Position numbers and translations under genes: made by a program. Below are positions 1 through 9,198 of a DNA stretch of 64,000 nt, in pieces (position 1 is the stretch's first letter; the number at the start of each line of letters is the position of its first letter). Source of the stretch: JAEKNW01 sp963678375. Lineage in GTDB: Bacteria; Cloacimonadota; Cloacimonadia; Cloacimonadales; JAFGVF01. The stretch spans positions 124,001-188,000 of the forward strand of contig OY782831.1 in assembly GCA_963678375.2 (NCBI GenBank), in the 5' to 3' direction. The notes under the pieces were generated by a model that saw only the letters and a program-made list of their open reading frames with translations, was not told the origin of the DNA and made no database searches.

Positions 1-620
1 TTTTCAGTAACATACTTTTCATCTGATCGTTTTAAGAGAGAATATACTTCACAAGAGGCTGCTGATTCTACAATTTCAATTAACTCTTCAAGCCAAACAT
101 ATTCTGAATATTTTATAGTAACTGTTACAATAGAACGCTGGTTGTGAGCTCCATACTCACTTATTTCTTTTGAGCAAGGACAAACTGTTGTAATCGGAAC
201 CTTAACCCCTATTTGCATTTCAAATTCATCTTGATGAGATGCAATAAAGAAGCAATCATAGGACATTAGGGATTTAATTGCCGAAACAGGAGCAGTCTTA
301 TTTATAAAATAAGGGAATGCAATATTCACAAAAGCTGAATCAGCATCAAGTCTTTTTTTAGTTTCCAGAACAAAGTTCTCTATTTCAGAAATCACATTTC
401 TTTGATGATACTCATTTAAAATCTCAATAAAGCGAGACATATGTGTTCCTCTATGATGATGAGGTAGTTCCACAAATATATCTAGATCAGCAATGGTATG
501 CTGAGTTTCATTGGTTCTATCTTCAACTATTATGGGATATTTTACCCCTTTTACACCAACTTTATCAATAGTTACCTTACGGTTATCGTTCAAGTTTTGG
601 ATATCAATTGTATTTTTCAT
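1..620 (-). CDS. folE2: GTP cyclohydrolase FolE2 (type IB), 3' end outside window
   Basis: This is the N-terminal ~206 residues of a GTP cyclohydrolase of the FolE2/MptA family, which makes 7,8-dihydroneopterin triphosphate for folate or related pterins. Reading from ATG at 620 I see the metal-site motif ELPHHHRGTHMSRF near residue 50 and the CPCSKEIS segment near residue 150, both hallmarks of the family. The ATG shares one base with the stop of the upstream apbE gene (TAATG), so the two are probably translationally coupled. The stop codon lies beyond base 1. Family assignment is firm; biological role in this organism (folate versus queuosine) is inferred. Confidence 0.93.
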   Translation of the reverse strand, partial: MKNTIDIQNLNDNRKVTIDKVGVKGVKYPIIVEDRTNETQHTIADLDIFVELPHHHRGTHMSRFIEILNEYHQRNVISEIENFVLETKKRLDADSAFVNIAFPYFINKTAPVSAIKSLMSYDCFFIASHQDEFEMQIGVKVPITTVCPCSKEISEYGAHNQRSIVTVTIKYSEYVWLEELIEIVESAASCEVYSLLKRSDEKYVTE

Positions 621-1720
621 TATTCACCATCAATAAATTCATTATATAAGTAATAGTCAATCCCTTTGGAATTATCAGTCTTTTCAGTTTTAAGTGAGGT
701 TGCTTCCCAAGTTTTACCAACTTCATCATAGATATCGCTGTAGATAATAGCTTCAGTGTCATTAAGAGTTTTCAAGTAATCAATAGCTCTATCACTATCA
801 AGCATAAAAAGAGCTGTGGATAAAGCATCTGCTTCAAAAGCAGTTGGAGCTAAAATTGTCACTGAAGCATTTTGGTGACATGGATAGCCTGAAACAGCAT
901 TGATTAGATGATGATAGCGTATATTTCCTACATCAAAATATTGCTGATAATCACCTGAAGTTGCAACCGACATCTTGTTTAAATTAGTAAGTTGTGCTAT
1001 AATTTCTGAAGAATTACGGGGATGTTGAATACCTAGTATTATCTTCTGGGATATATCGCCAAAATATCTAATAGAAGATATCTGATCAACATAACCAGCC
1101 TTGACCCCTTGAGAAAGAATCATTTCAACAGTCTTATCAACTATGTAGCCTTTTGATAAAGCTCCAAAGGTGATCTGCATATCAGCTGGAAGCTTTATAT
1201 AGTCTTTATCATATTGAACTTTAGAAAAATCAACTAGCTGTAATTTTTCTTTAATTTCGGTTGAATCAGGGATTAAACTAGCATTATACTCAGAGTTTCC
1301 CCTTTCAGCTTTTTCAAAATCCCATAAATCATAAAGGGGTTTGATTGTTATATCAAATTGTCCGTCTGTAAGCTTATACATTTTGTCAGCCTCTAACAAG
1401 AGTTCATATATATCTTGATCTATAGAAACCTTTTCCCCTTTGGAATGATTAATTTTATAAACTATACTTTCTTCATAATCTTCAGAGAATTTATATATTA
1501 AATCTTGCATATAAGCAAAAGCCTGCTTTGTAATCTCTTCCCCATTCTTTTTATCGCTTAAGACATATATCTCAGTTCTTAAACTATTCCCTTGCGTGGT
1601 CGGAGTATAATTCAAATATTTACTATCGACAAATTCATATTCAACTGTAGCAAATTTATATATGGCTATAATTATAACTAGTGCTAATAATATCAATGAT
1701 GTAATTTCTTTTCGTGTCAT
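620..1720 (-). CDS. apbE: FAD:protein FMN transferase (ApbE)
   Basis: This 366-residue exported enzyme covalently attaches FMN to threonines of flavoproteins such as Rnf/Nqr subunits. The N-terminus has a basic start and one hydrophobic segment (residues ~9-22, LILLALVIIIAIYKF), consistent with a membrane anchor or signal. The family core is visible: FGALSKGYIVDK (usual GGIAKGYxVD) and HHLINAVSGYP followed by EADALSTALFML. The usual HxIDPRTG motif is degraded to HHLINAVSG, with Ala replacing the Pro, so activity should not be assumed without alignment. No Rnf or Nqr genes are in the window. It is coupled to folE2 downstream by a TAATG overlap. Confidence 0.9.
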   Translation of the reverse strand: MTRKEITSLILLALVIIIAIYKFATVEYEFVDSKYLNYTPTTQGNSLRTEIYVLSDKKNGEEITKQAFAYMQDLIYKFSEDYEESIVYKINHSKGEKVSIDQDIYELLLEADKMYKLTDGQFDITIKPLYDLWDFEKAERGNSEYNASLIPDSTEIKEKLQLVDFSKVQYDKDYIKLPADMQITFGALSKGYIVDKTVEMILSQGVKAGYVDQISSIRYFGDISQKIILGIQHPRNSSEIIAQLTNLNKMSVATSGDYQQYFDVGNIRYHHLINAVSGYPCHQNASVTILAPTAFEADALSTALFMLDSDRAIDYLKTLNDTEAIIYSDIYDEVGKTWEATSLKTEKTDNSKGIDYYLYNEFIDGE

Positions 1721-1782
1721 AATTTTCTAATCCTATTTTTAATATTTTACCACTTCAATATTAACACAATATTTGTCAATAT

Positions 1783-1810
1783 AATAAAGGGACTGATTTC
1801 TCAGTCCCTT
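1783..1810 (-). terminator. Intrinsic terminator of ppdK
   Basis: A perfect 10-bp stem (1787-1796 with 1801-1810) and a 4-nt loop lie just beyond the ppdK stop codon. On the minus strand it is followed by TTATTAT. Position and shape fit a Rho-independent terminator for ppdK. Confidence 0.75.
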
Positions 1811-1837
1811 CTATATATTATTTATTTCTTAGAATTA

Positions 1838-4567
1838 TTATCTAGGATTTTTAACCGCAGCTTGAGCAGCAGCTAATCTAGCGATAGGCACACGGAAAGG
1901 TGAACATGAAACATAGTTCATACCAACGCCGTGACAGAATTCAACTGAAGAAGGTTCTCCACCGTGTTCACCACAGATACCAACTTTGAGGTCAGCTCTT
2001 GCAGCTCTACCTTTTTCAGTACCCATTTGAACTAATTGACCAACACCAGTTTGATCTAATTTTTGGAATGGATCATCTTTTAAGATACCTTTTTCAAGAT
2101 AGATTGGTAAGAATTTACCAGCATCGTCACGAGAATAACCAAATGTCATTTGAGTTAAATCATTGGTACCGAATGAGAAGAACTCAGCATGTTTAGCTAT
2201 AGCATCAGCAGTTAAAGCAGCTCTAGGAATTTCAATCATAGTACCTACCATGAAATCAACCTTAGCGCCTTTTTCTGCGAAAACAGTTTCAGCAGTTTCT
2301 CTGATTATAGTCTCTTGAAGTTGGAATTCTTCAACAGTACCGATAAGAGGAACCATGATTTCAGGATGTACATCAACCCCTTCTTTCTTAACATTAACAG
2401 CAGCTTCGATAATAGCTCTAGCTTGCATAGCAGTGATTTCAGGATATGTGTTACCTAAACGACAACCTCTATGACCAAGCATTGGGTTAAATTCAGCTAA
2501 TTCTTCAACTTTAGCTTTAACTTCTTCTACAGAAATGCCCATTTCATCAGCCATAATCTTCTGGTTTTCATCCTCATGAGGAACGAACTCATGGAGAGGT
2601 GGATCTAACAATCTGATAGTTACACCAAAGCCATCCATAGCTCTGAAGATGCCTTCAAAGTCTTCTCTTTGATAAGGAAGAATCTTAGCAAGAGCAACTT
2701 CTCTACCAGCTGTATCTTCAGCAAGAATCATTTCACGAACTGCTTTAATTCTTTCACCTTCAAAGAACATGTGTTCTGTACGGCAAAGACCAATACCTTG
2801 TGCACCAAAGTTACGAGCAACTAGAGCATCATTAGGAGTATCGGCATTAGTTCTCACATACATATTTGAATATTTGTCTGCAATTGTCATTAATTTACCG
2901 AATGTACCTGATAATTCAGGATCGATAGTTTTGATTTTGCCACTATAAACTTCACCAGTAGAGCCATTAAGAGAGATGTAATCATCTTCTTTATATACTT
3001 TACCATCAATAGTTAAAGTTCTTTCACGATAGTTGATTTTTAAAGCACCAACACCAGATACACAGCACTTACCCATTCCACGAGCCACAACAGCTGCGTG
3101 AGATGTCATACCACCGCGAGCAGTTAAGATACCTTCAGCTGAATCCATACCTGATAAATCTTCAGGAGATGTTTCGATTCTAACTAAGATAATCTTTTCG
3201 CCAGCAGCATATCTTTTCACTGCCTCATCTGAGAAGAAACAGATTTTACCAGTAGCAGCACCAGGAGATGCAGGTAAACCTTTAGCTAAAGTTTTAGCAC
3301 TTGCAAGGGCTTCTTTATCAAATACTGGGTGGAGAAGTTCATCTAACTTGTTAGGTTCAACTCTTAATAAAGCTGTTTTTTCATCAATGAAACCTTCTTC
3401 AACCATTTCAACAGCCATTCTTACCATAGCTGCACCAGTTCTTTTACCAGTTCTTGTTTGAAGTAACCACAATTTACCATCTTGAATAGTAAATTCTAGA
3501 TCTTGCATATCTTTATAGTGATCTTCTAATTTTTCTTGAATATCATTTAATTCTTTATAAACTTTAGGCATTGTTTCTTCTAATGAAGGGAATTTTGCTT
3601 TTCTATCTTCTTCAGAAACACCTGCTAACTTAGCCCATCTGCGTGAACCTTCAAGAGTAATTTCTTGAGGGGTTCTAACACCAGCAACAACGTCTTCACC
3701 TTGAGCATTGATTAGATACTCACCATTAAAGATGTTTTCACCAGTAGCTGCATCACGTGTGAAAGCAACACCAGTAGCTGAATTTTCACCCATGTTACCA
3801 TAAACCATAGCCTGTACGTTAACAGCTGTTCCCCATTCTCCAGGGATAGAATTCATTTTTCTATAATAGATTGCTCTATCATTATTCCAGCTACCAAAAA
3901 CAGCAAAAATTGCACCCCATAATTGATCCCAAGGATTATTAGGGAAATCTTTACCTGTATTTTCTTTAACAGCTACTTTGAATTTTGCTACTAATTCTTT
4001 TAAATCTTCAACTGTTAAATCTAAATCATTATCAATGTTTTTTGCTTCTTTTACAGATTCAATAATCTCTTCAAAAGGATCAATATCTTCTTTTGATTTT
4101 GGTTTCATATCCATAACAACATCGCCATACATTTGAACAAAACGACGGTAGGAATCCCATGCAAATCTATCATTACCTGTTCTTTTAGCAATGCCTTCAA
4201 CAGCATCATCATTTAATCCTAAGTTTAAAACAGTGTCCATCATACCTGGCATAGAAATTCTTGCACCAGAGCGAACTGAAAGTAAAAGAGGATTTTCACT
4301 TGAGCCAAATTCAGTTCCAAGAATCTTCTCTAAGTTAGCAATAGCTTTTTCTACTTCAGCTTTTAATAACTCTTTTGATTTGTCTTGACCAACTTGGTTG
4401 TACTCTGTACATACATCAGTTGTGATAGTGAATCCTGGAGGTACTGGAACACCTATCAAATTCATCTCTGCTAAGTTAGCACCTTTTCCACCCAAAAGGT
4501 TTTTCATTGTGCTATTACCTTCTGCTTTTCCATCGCCAAATAAATAAACGCGCTTCATGTCGGACAT
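1838..4567 (-). CDS. ppdK: Pyruvate, phosphate dikinase
   Basis: This cytoplasmic enzyme interconverts pyruvate + ATP + Pi and PEP + AMP + PPi. All parts are present: the N-terminal nucleotide-binding domain (GGKGANLAEM near the start), the swivelling phosphohistidine domain with catalytic His490 in GGMTSHAAVVARGMG, and the C-terminal PEP/pyruvate barrel with Cys865 in GICGEHGGEPSS. Start: an in-frame TTG at 4579 exists, but ATG at 4567 sits 4 nt after GGGAGGA, so I chose it (909 aa, close to the family norm). It is flanked by a terminator downstream and appears monocistronic. In anaerobes it commonly works glycolytically with PPi; pfkA lies elsewhere in this window. Confidence 0.97.
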   Translation of the reverse strand: MSDMKRVYLFGDGKAEGNSTMKNLLGGKGANLAEMNLIGVPVPPGFTITTDVCTEYNQVGQDKSKELLKAEVEKAIANLEKILGTEFGSSENPLLLSVRSGARISMPGMMDTVLNLGLNDDAVEGIAKRTGNDRFAWDSYRRFVQMYGDVVMDMKPKSKEDIDPFEEIIESVKEAKNIDNDLDLTVEDLKELVAKFKVAVKENTGKDFPNNPWDQLWGAIFAVFGSWNNDRAIYYRKMNSIPGEWGTAVNVQAMVYGNMGENSATGVAFTRDAATGENIFNGEYLINAQGEDVVAGVRTPQEITLEGSRRWAKLAGVSEEDRKAKFPSLEETMPKVYKELNDIQEKLEDHYKDMQDLEFTIQDGKLWLLQTRTGKRTGAAMVRMAVEMVEEGFIDEKTALLRVEPNKLDELLHPVFDKEALASAKTLAKGLPASPGAATGKICFFSDEAVKRYAAGEKIILVRIETSPEDLSGMDSAEGILTARGGMTSHAAVVARGMGKCCVSGVGALKINYRERTLTIDGKVYKEDDYISLNGSTGEVYSGKIKTIDPELSGTFGKLMTIADKYSNMYVRTNADTPNDALVARNFGAQGIGLCRTEHMFFEGERIKAVREMILAEDTAGREVALAKILPYQREDFEGIFRAMDGFGVTIRLLDPPLHEFVPHEDENQKIMADEMGISVEEVKAKVEELAEFNPMLGHRGCRLGNTYPEITAMQARAIIEAAVNVKKEGVDVHPEIMVPLIGTVEEFQLQETIIRETAETVFAEKGAKVDFMVGTMIEIPRAALTADAIAKHAEFFSFGTNDLTQMTFGYSRDDAGKFLPIYLEKGILKDDPFQKLDQTGVGQLVQMGTEKGRAARADLKVGICGEHGGEPSSVEFCHGVGMNYVSCSPFRVPIARLAAAQAAVKNPR

Positions 4568-4672
4568 TATTCCTCCCAATTATTTTAGGTTTATTTTCTT
4601 ATCTATTAATACTTTATAATCGTATTTTATCACCTAAACATAACTATTAAAACTTGCAAATCTGTCAATAAT

Positions 4673-5101
4673 TTATTTTGATCCTTTACCTATTTCAAAG
4701 GAAGATTTAAAATACGATTCTTTTATATTTTGTGATTTATCTAAGAAGTAATCAATTCCATACCCTTTAATTACAGATAAATTATAGATTTTTAGATTGT
4801 GAGGGTATTTACTAGCACCTTGAGCAAGAGGCTGTAATTTGCTACATGGGAAGTCATAACATTCGAAGCAATACCTCACATCTTTTTCTTTAGCACACTT
4901 ATAGGTATCACACACATTATTCAATACTGGACACTTTCCCTGATTCGCATTGCAACCTAGGCAAGGTAGTTTCTCTTTTGGAATTCCTTGGTCTACTAAA
5001 AACTTGAATAAATCTGGATTATCTTTGCTGAGATATAGTTCGCAAATACTGCAATCTAATCCACACTTTGCAACCATTCCTTCTCTTGAGTTTGAATACA
5101 T
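4673..5101 (-). CDS. DUF3795 Cys-rich protein
   Basis: A 142-residue cytoplasmic protein with eleven cysteines, most of them in pairs: CGLDCSIC at residues ~13-20, CLGC at ~47-50, and CPVLNNVCDTYKC / YCFECYDFPC from ~57 to ~85. This spacing matches the DUF3795 family, thought to bind metal (zinc or an Fe-S cluster) but with no established function. The start is supported by AGGGGGAGAA just before ATG at 5101. It is a single gene, separated from ppdK by ~100 bp and from the divergent small ORF by a 529-bp spacer. Confidence 0.75.
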   Translation of the reverse strand: MYSNSREGMVAKCGLDCSICELYLSKDNPDLFKFLVDQGIPKEKLPCLGCNANQGKCPVLNNVCDTYKCAKEKDVRYCFECYDFPCSKLQPLAQGASKYPHNLKIYNLSVIKGYGIDYFLDKSQNIKESYFKSSFEIGKGSK

Positions 5102-5314
5102 TTTCTCCCCCTAATTCATTTTTTTCTTTGCAATCACATAGTCATTTTTAATAGTTTTTCCTTTTAAATGCATAATATGTAATGATTTAATTAATCATAC
5201 TATATTATTTGTGTCAAGTTAAATATTGGTTAATATTTGCTACAACTATTTAAGACTGTCTAAATAATCATACACTATCCCCACAAGTTTGCTTCTATTC
5301 ATATTTTTAGGTTA

Positions 5315-5378
5315 TCCCTATATTGTTACTATCTTTATAAACTAGTAATAACTTATGGTGAGAGTAATAATGAAGGGA
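5315..5378. repeat. Dispersed palindrome, copy A
   Basis: Two 26-nt arms (5315-5340 and 5353-5378) flank a 12-nt spacer. The arms are imperfect inverted repeats: the outer ends read TCCCT and AGGGA, and the cores read TTGTTACTATC and GAGAGTAATAA. Related copies are at 25468, 46689 and 57745. The right arm carries AATGAAGGGA, which in other copies lies on the opposite strand, so this copy is probably inverted relative to them. Confidence 0.7.
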
Positions 5379-5556
5379 CATTTAGGACAAGATTTCCAGT
5401 TTTTTAAAATGAAATTCTTTGATAATTTATTACTACTTTTAAAGTATGTTGCTTTGTAGATTAGAACAATCTCAGTCTGTTTAATGCTAAGATTACCCTA
5501 CAAATCACTATTTACTACAAAAAATTCGCGATATAAAGAAAAAAACTATTTTTTTC

Positions 5557-5584
5557 TTGACACATTACCAGTTATGTGTATTAT
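5557..5584 (+). promoter_or_regulatory. Putative sigma-70 promoter
   Basis: TTGACA at 5557-5562 is followed after 16 nt by TATTAT at 5579-5584. It lies ~45 bp upstream of the small ORF at 5631 and would drive the plus-strand run through the Xer gene. A short palindrome (TATAC...GTATA, ~5585-5599) sits over the likely transcription start and could be an operator, but that is speculative. Confidence 0.5.
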
Positions 5585-5630
5585 TATACCATAAGTATAG
5601 TTGATGATATTTCAAGTAAAGGAGATGGCC

Positions 5631-5771
5631 ATGTTTTTAGCTTTTATGAGATTAAAAGAAAGACTCTTTTTTGCAATAACAGAGATCTTCATCTCAAAGA
5701 AAAAGAATAGCGAAATTTATTATGATGAAGATTTACAGAGATATCGGGAAGAACAACATATATGGTATTAA
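5631..5771 (+). CDS. Small 46-aa protein, unknown
   Basis: ATG at 5631 is preceded by AAAGGAG with 6-nt spacing, a strong ribosome binding site, and a promoter-like sequence lies just upstream. The product begins MFLAFMRLKERLFFAITEIF and ends in a charged tail, DLQRYREEQHIWY. The N-terminal half could form an amphipathic helix. I recognise no family. It is followed 56 bp later by a methyltransferase gene and may be its leader or partner. Confidence rests on the ribosome binding site and promoter, not on homology. Confidence 0.5.
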   Translation: MFLAFMRLKERLFFAITEIFISKKKNSEIYYDEDLQRYREEQHIWY

Positions 5772-5827
5772 GAGCACAAGAAGAAGCTTGGATATCATCA
5801 ACTATTTAATAATTATAAGGGATGAGT

Positions 5828-6535
5828 ATGAAAATTGCAGATTTAAACATTAAAAAGGTATTGGATTTAGCAACAGGGTATGGTCAATTTATTCCATATT
5901 TATTACAAGAAAATAAAGGAATTTCTGAGATTATTGGAATTGATATTTGCGAGAAATCTTTAGCACTTGCTGAAAAGAATTTTAAAGACCAAGAAAAGGT
6001 TACTTTCAGAAAGCTAGATGCAAGTTCTTTACCTTATGAAAATAGTTCTTTTGATGCAGTATCAATAAATAATTCACTTCACCATTTTAAAGACATAGAC
6101 AGTGTTTTAAAAGAAGCAAAACGGGTATTATCTCCTCAAGGTTATCTAATTGTGAATGAAATGACCTGTGATAATGGACAAAACCAAGCCCAACAAACCC
6201 ATATCCTATTACATCACTGGTTTGCAGAACTAGATAGGCTAATGAATCGCTTTCATGACAACACCTATACTAGTAGCAAACTTATAAATTTAGTTGTTAT
6301 TAATGGCTTTGAGCTCATAATGAAGGAAACATATAATCATAATATTGATAATCCGAAAGATGAACGAATTATTGAGAACTATACTAAAATAATAAAAACT
6401 ACCAAAGAAAAATTAGCTGATAAGCTTCCTAAAGAATTTATTATCAAAACTGAGGGCATTATTGAACATCTACAAGAATATGGATATTCTCCAGCTAGAT
6501 CTATTATGATGATTGCCAAAAAGAAAGAGGTTTAA
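5828..6535 (+). CDS. Class I SAM-dependent methyltransferase
   Basis: A cytoplasmic methyltransferase of the Methyltransf_11 type. Motif I is VLDLATGYGQF near residue 12, the acidic ribose-binding position is GIDIC, and the post-I and motif IV region reads DASSLPY then FDAVSINNSLHHF. Only about 11 residues precede motif I, which is short for the family. I prefer ATG at 5828 (235 aa), seven bases after AAGG, over ATG at 5822, which overlaps that site. The substrate is unknown. The stop abuts the start of the Eis-like gene at 6536, so they are co-translated. Confidence 0.85.
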   Translation: MKIADLNIKKVLDLATGYGQFIPYLLQENKGISEIIGIDICEKSLALAEKNFKDQEKVTFRKLDASSLPYENSSFDAVSINNSLHHFKDIDSVLKEAKRVLSPQGYLIVNEMTCDNGQNQAQQTHILLHHWFAELDRLMNRFHDNTYTSSKLINLVVINGFELIMKETYNHNIDNPKDERIIENYTKIIKTTKEKLADKLPKEFIIKTEGIIEHLQEYGYSPARSIMMIAKKKEV

Positions 6536-7780
6536 ATGAATTTAAAAATACAAAAAATAACTGAGAAAAACTATCAAGATACCTATAGGATACTTGGCAA
6601 TTCATATCCTGACCTAAAAATTCCTCAAGATAAAGCTTTTGAATGGTTTAACAAGATTCTTGAAGATAGTGAGAATAGAGACTTTTGGGGTGGTTTTATC
6701 GATAATGAGCAAGTAAGTACTTTTGTTACTAATAATTTCACTATGAATTTCCGTGGGCAGATGATACCAGCTGGTGGAATTGGTATGGTAGCAGTGGAAC
6801 TACTTCATAAAAAAGAGAAAATCTGCAAGCAAATGATAGAATTTTATGAGCAACATTACAGTAAAAAAGATACTAGTATGCTTGTTTTATATCCTTTCAG
6901 ACCTGATTTCTATAATAAAATGGACTTTGGTATGGGATCAACTCTGCATGCTTATGCCATTGAACCTAGATATTTCCCCAAATATGAAAAGAGCTCAAAA
7001 CTTGAATATGCCAAACTAGATAATTTGTCTGAAATAACCGACTTCTATAATCGTTTAGTTAAAGATCAACACGGAGCTATGCTTCGTCAAGAAAGAGAAT
7101 TTGAAGGTTGGTTGAAAAGTTCCAATATGAGATGTCTACTTTATAGAGATAAAGATGAAATTCAAGGATATATGTTTTTTGGCTTTGCTGAGAGATTGCC
7201 TAAAGATAAGGGTTCTTTTGATCTTAAAATCAAGGAAATGCAATTTAAAAGTGTAGACGTTTGGAGACAGTTTTCTACTTTTTTAAACTCACAGATTGAC
7301 CAAGTCAAACGTGTCCAGTTCACTACATTTGATAAAGACTTCTATCACTACTTTTCAAACACTGTTAATGAATCTAAAGACTTCTATCACATTATCTACC
7401 AAAACATTAGTTTTGAAAAAACTGCTTTAATGTACAAAATATCTGATCCCTTGAAATTCTTTGAGAATCTTAATCCAAATATTTTCAATCAAGAAGATAT
7501 AACTATTAAGTTTGTCATTCAAAATGAGCTCTTTCCAAAAAATAAAAAAATTATGTTGACGTATAACTTTGCCAAAAGCAAAATTGTAAATAATGAAGAA
7601 AATATTGATTTAACATTAAAAATGAACTTGGCTAGATTTACTTCTATTCTTATGGGTTCATTATCATTTTCTTCAGCTGTTAAGTATGGATTAGCTGAAA
7701 TTGATAATATAAAGTACATTGACTGCGTTGATAAGTTGTTTAGAAGTAAAAGTATGCCTGTTGGCTATAATGAATTTTAA
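6536..7780 (+). CDS. Eis-like GNAT N-acetyltransferase
   Basis: 414 residues resembling the Eis family (tandem GNAT folds plus an SCP2-like C-terminal domain). The first GNAT domain shows IPAGGIGMVAVELLHKKEKI (acetyl-CoA loop and following helix) and SMLVLYPFRPDFYNKMDFGM, typical of Eis. Family members acetylate amines on aminoglycosides, peptides or other small molecules; the substrate here is not deducible. ATG follows the methyltransferase stop directly, with AGAGG upstream. The pairing of methyltransferase with acetyltransferase suggests modification of a shared small molecule, which is only an inference. Confidence 0.82.
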   Translation: MNLKIQKITEKNYQDTYRILGNSYPDLKIPQDKAFEWFNKILEDSENRDFWGGFIDNEQVSTFVTNNFTMNFRGQMIPAGGIGMVAVELLHKKEKICKQMIEFYEQHYSKKDTSMLVLYPFRPDFYNKMDFGMGSTLHAYAIEPRYFPKYEKSSKLEYAKLDNLSEITDFYNRLVKDQHGAMLRQEREFEGWLKSSNMRCLLYRDKDEIQGYMFFGFAERLPKDKGSFDLKIKEMQFKSVDVWRQFSTFLNSQIDQVKRVQFTTFDKDFYHYFSNTVNESKDFYHIIYQNISFEKTALMYKISDPLKFFENLNPNIFNQEDITIKFVIQNELFPKNKKIMLTYNFAKSKIVNNEENIDLTLKMNLARFTSILMGSLSFSSAVKYGLAEIDNIKYIDCVDKLFRSKSMPVGYNEF

Positions 7781-7819
7781 GGACTTATCCTCCTCTCATA
7801 TATCTAAATCACATCCAAG

Positions 7820-7841
7820 AAAGCCGAAGAAATTCGGCTTT
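7820..7841 (+). terminator. Hairpin terminator before xer gene
   Basis: A perfect 9-bp stem AAAGCCGAA / TTCGGCTTT with a GAAA tetraloop, followed by a pyrimidine-rich tract (TCCTTTCATTTTCTT). It likely ends the acetyltransferase transcript, though read-through into the Xer gene is possible because the next ribosome binding site (TTGGAGG) follows within 15 nt. Confidence 0.75.
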
Positions 7842-7867
7842 CCTTTCATTTTCTTGGAGGTCTTATA

Positions 7868-8794
7868 ATGACTACTCAAACTATTATTAATGATTATCTT
7901 AAATATCTTAAAGCTCTTGGTAAGAGTGAAAACACCTTAGAGTCCTACCAAAGAGATTTATATCAATTCATCGACTTCTTACAAGATAGATACGATAATG
8001 AATTATTGCTTAAAGATATTGATAGACATATCATTAGAGATTTCATGGGTTACCTTTATGAAAGATTAAATAACTCTAACAGGACAATTTCAAGAAAACT
8101 TGCTGCTTTAAAAGGGATGTTTAAATACTGTGTAACTCACAATTACATTGCTTCAAATCCTACTCTTACTATGAAAAATCCCAAGTTTGAGAAGAAAATT
8201 CCTCACTTCTTTTCTGAAAAAGATATGGAGTTTCTCTTGTCACTTCCAGACTTATCTTCTAAGTTTGGTATCCGAAATCTAGCAATTCTAGAAATTTTCT
8301 ACTCTTCTGGTTTGCGAATTTCGGAAATGATAATTCTCACTTTGAAAAGTATTGATTTTGATAAGAAAATTATAAAAGTACTGGGGAAGGGTAACAAGAC
8401 TCGATTGGTTCCGATTGGTTCTAAAGCTATTTTAGCAGTAAAAAATTATCTAGCTATTCGACACTCCTTTGAATCAAAGTTTAGCAAGGATATTCTTTTC
8501 ATATCAAAATCGGGTAAACCCTTAACAAGACTGGAACTATCTGATATCTTGAGTCAGTATCTTAAACTTGTAGGACAAAAGAAGGGATTTTCACCTCATA
8601 CCTTAAGGCATACCTTTGCAACCCATATGCTTAGTAACGGAGCTGATTTAAGAGCTATTCAAGAAATGCTAGGTCATGCAAATCTTTCTACTACAGAAAT
8701 ATATACCCATGTGTCTCTAACAGATTTGACTAAGACTGTTAATAATTTGCATCCAAGGAGTAAAAAGATTAATGATGATAAAGGACAAGATTGA
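7868..8794 (+). CDS. xerD: Tyrosine recombinase XerC/XerD-type
   Basis: This 308-residue recombinase has the N-terminal SAM-like core-binding domain (residues ~3-90) and the catalytic domain. Catalytic residues are visible in order: Arg in SSGLRISEM, Lys in GKGNKTRLVPIG, His-x-x-Arg in HTLRHTFATHML, His in LGHANLSTTEIYTH and the Tyr nucleophile in the same segment. Length and the absence of a phage-type arm-binding domain fit the chromosome dimer-resolution Xer class. The start is supported by TTGGAGG 8 nt upstream. No attachment site or dif is recognised nearby. XerC and XerD cannot be separated by eye, so the symbol is tentative. Confidence 0.92.
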   Translation: MTTQTIINDYLKYLKALGKSENTLESYQRDLYQFIDFLQDRYDNELLLKDIDRHIIRDFMGYLYERLNNSNRTISRKLAALKGMFKYCVTHNYIASNPTLTMKNPKFEKKIPHFFSEKDMEFLLSLPDLSSKFGIRNLAILEIFYSSGLRISEMIILTLKSIDFDKKIIKVLGKGNKTRLVPIGSKAILAVKNYLAIRHSFESKFSKDILFISKSGKPLTRLELSDILSQYLKLVGQKKGFSPHTLRHTFATHMLSNGADLRAIQEMLGHANLSTTEIYTHVSLTDLTKTVNNLHPRSKKINDDKGQD

Positions 8795-8800
8795 CTTCGA

Positions 8801-9109
8801 TTAAGTATCTAGTTTGTCTTGAACTGATTTAACTTTACCTCTTATTCTGTCCTGCTTTGAAGCTCTAAAATCAATCTTGATAGTTATTCCTAAACGTTCA
8901 TATTCTTCAGCAAATTTATAGAAGATAGTACGAACTAAGTTCATTACATCATCATATTTACCTTCAATAACTGAACCCATTGGCGTAAGAAGATGTTCAA
9001 CACTAGTATCAGCATTTATAACCTTTATTACCTTAGTCACAAATGGTGATAAACTAGGACCTATGTCATAAGTTACTACTACTAGTTCACAAATTATATT
9101 GGTATTCAT
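8801..9109 (-). CDS. MTH1187-family thiamine-binding protein (DUF77)
   Basis: A 102-residue protein of the MTH1187/YkoF-like family (DUF77), small ferredoxin-like folds that bind thiamine or hydroxymethylpyrimidine. The conserved features are the start of the first strand (ICELVVVTYDIGPSLSPFV), the TPMGSVIEG segment around residue 41, and the C-terminal FRASKQDRIRGKVKSV. It converges with the Xer gene, with only 6 bp between stops. I see no thiamine riboswitch upstream. Confidence 0.82.
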   Translation of the reverse strand: MNTNIICELVVVTYDIGPSLSPFVTKVIKVINADTSVEHLLTPMGSVIEGKYDDVMNLVRTIFYKFAEEYERLGITIKIDFRASKQDRIRGKVKSVQDKLDT

Positions 9110-9139
9110 TTTTTCCTCTTTGTAATAATATCAAAGTAA

Positions 9140-9172
9140 GCCTATATCCTTCATTATAAGAAGGATATAGGC
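9140..9172. terminator. 13-bp hairpin between DUF77 and dehydrogenase operon
   Basis: A perfect 13-bp stem (9140-9152 with 9160-9172) and a 7-nt loop lie 27 bp beyond the stop of the FAD-dependent dehydrogenase. No strong U-tract follows on either strand, but the location fits a transcription stop for the minus-strand dehydrogenase operon. Confidence 0.6.
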
Positions 9173-9198
9173 AATAATTTATCTTTGTCTCAAAAGTT

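Larger units (their letters stand above)
5102..5630. other. Long divergent spacer
   Basis: This 529-bp AT-rich spacer lies between divergent genes. It contains a copy of the dispersed palindrome (5315-5378), a short inverted repeat at 5221-5238 (AAATATT/AATATTT), a longer-range pair TTTGTAG (5453-5459) with CTACAAA (5498-5504), and a sigma-70-like promoter near its right end. I see no supported gene, although a 29-codon open stretch follows the ATG inside the palindrome at 5370. Confidence 0.6.

Noticed and set aside
4568..4579. TTG start for ppdK at 4579
   Set aside because: The bases between 4579 and 4567 form the ribosome binding site (GGGAGGA) of the ATG at 4567.
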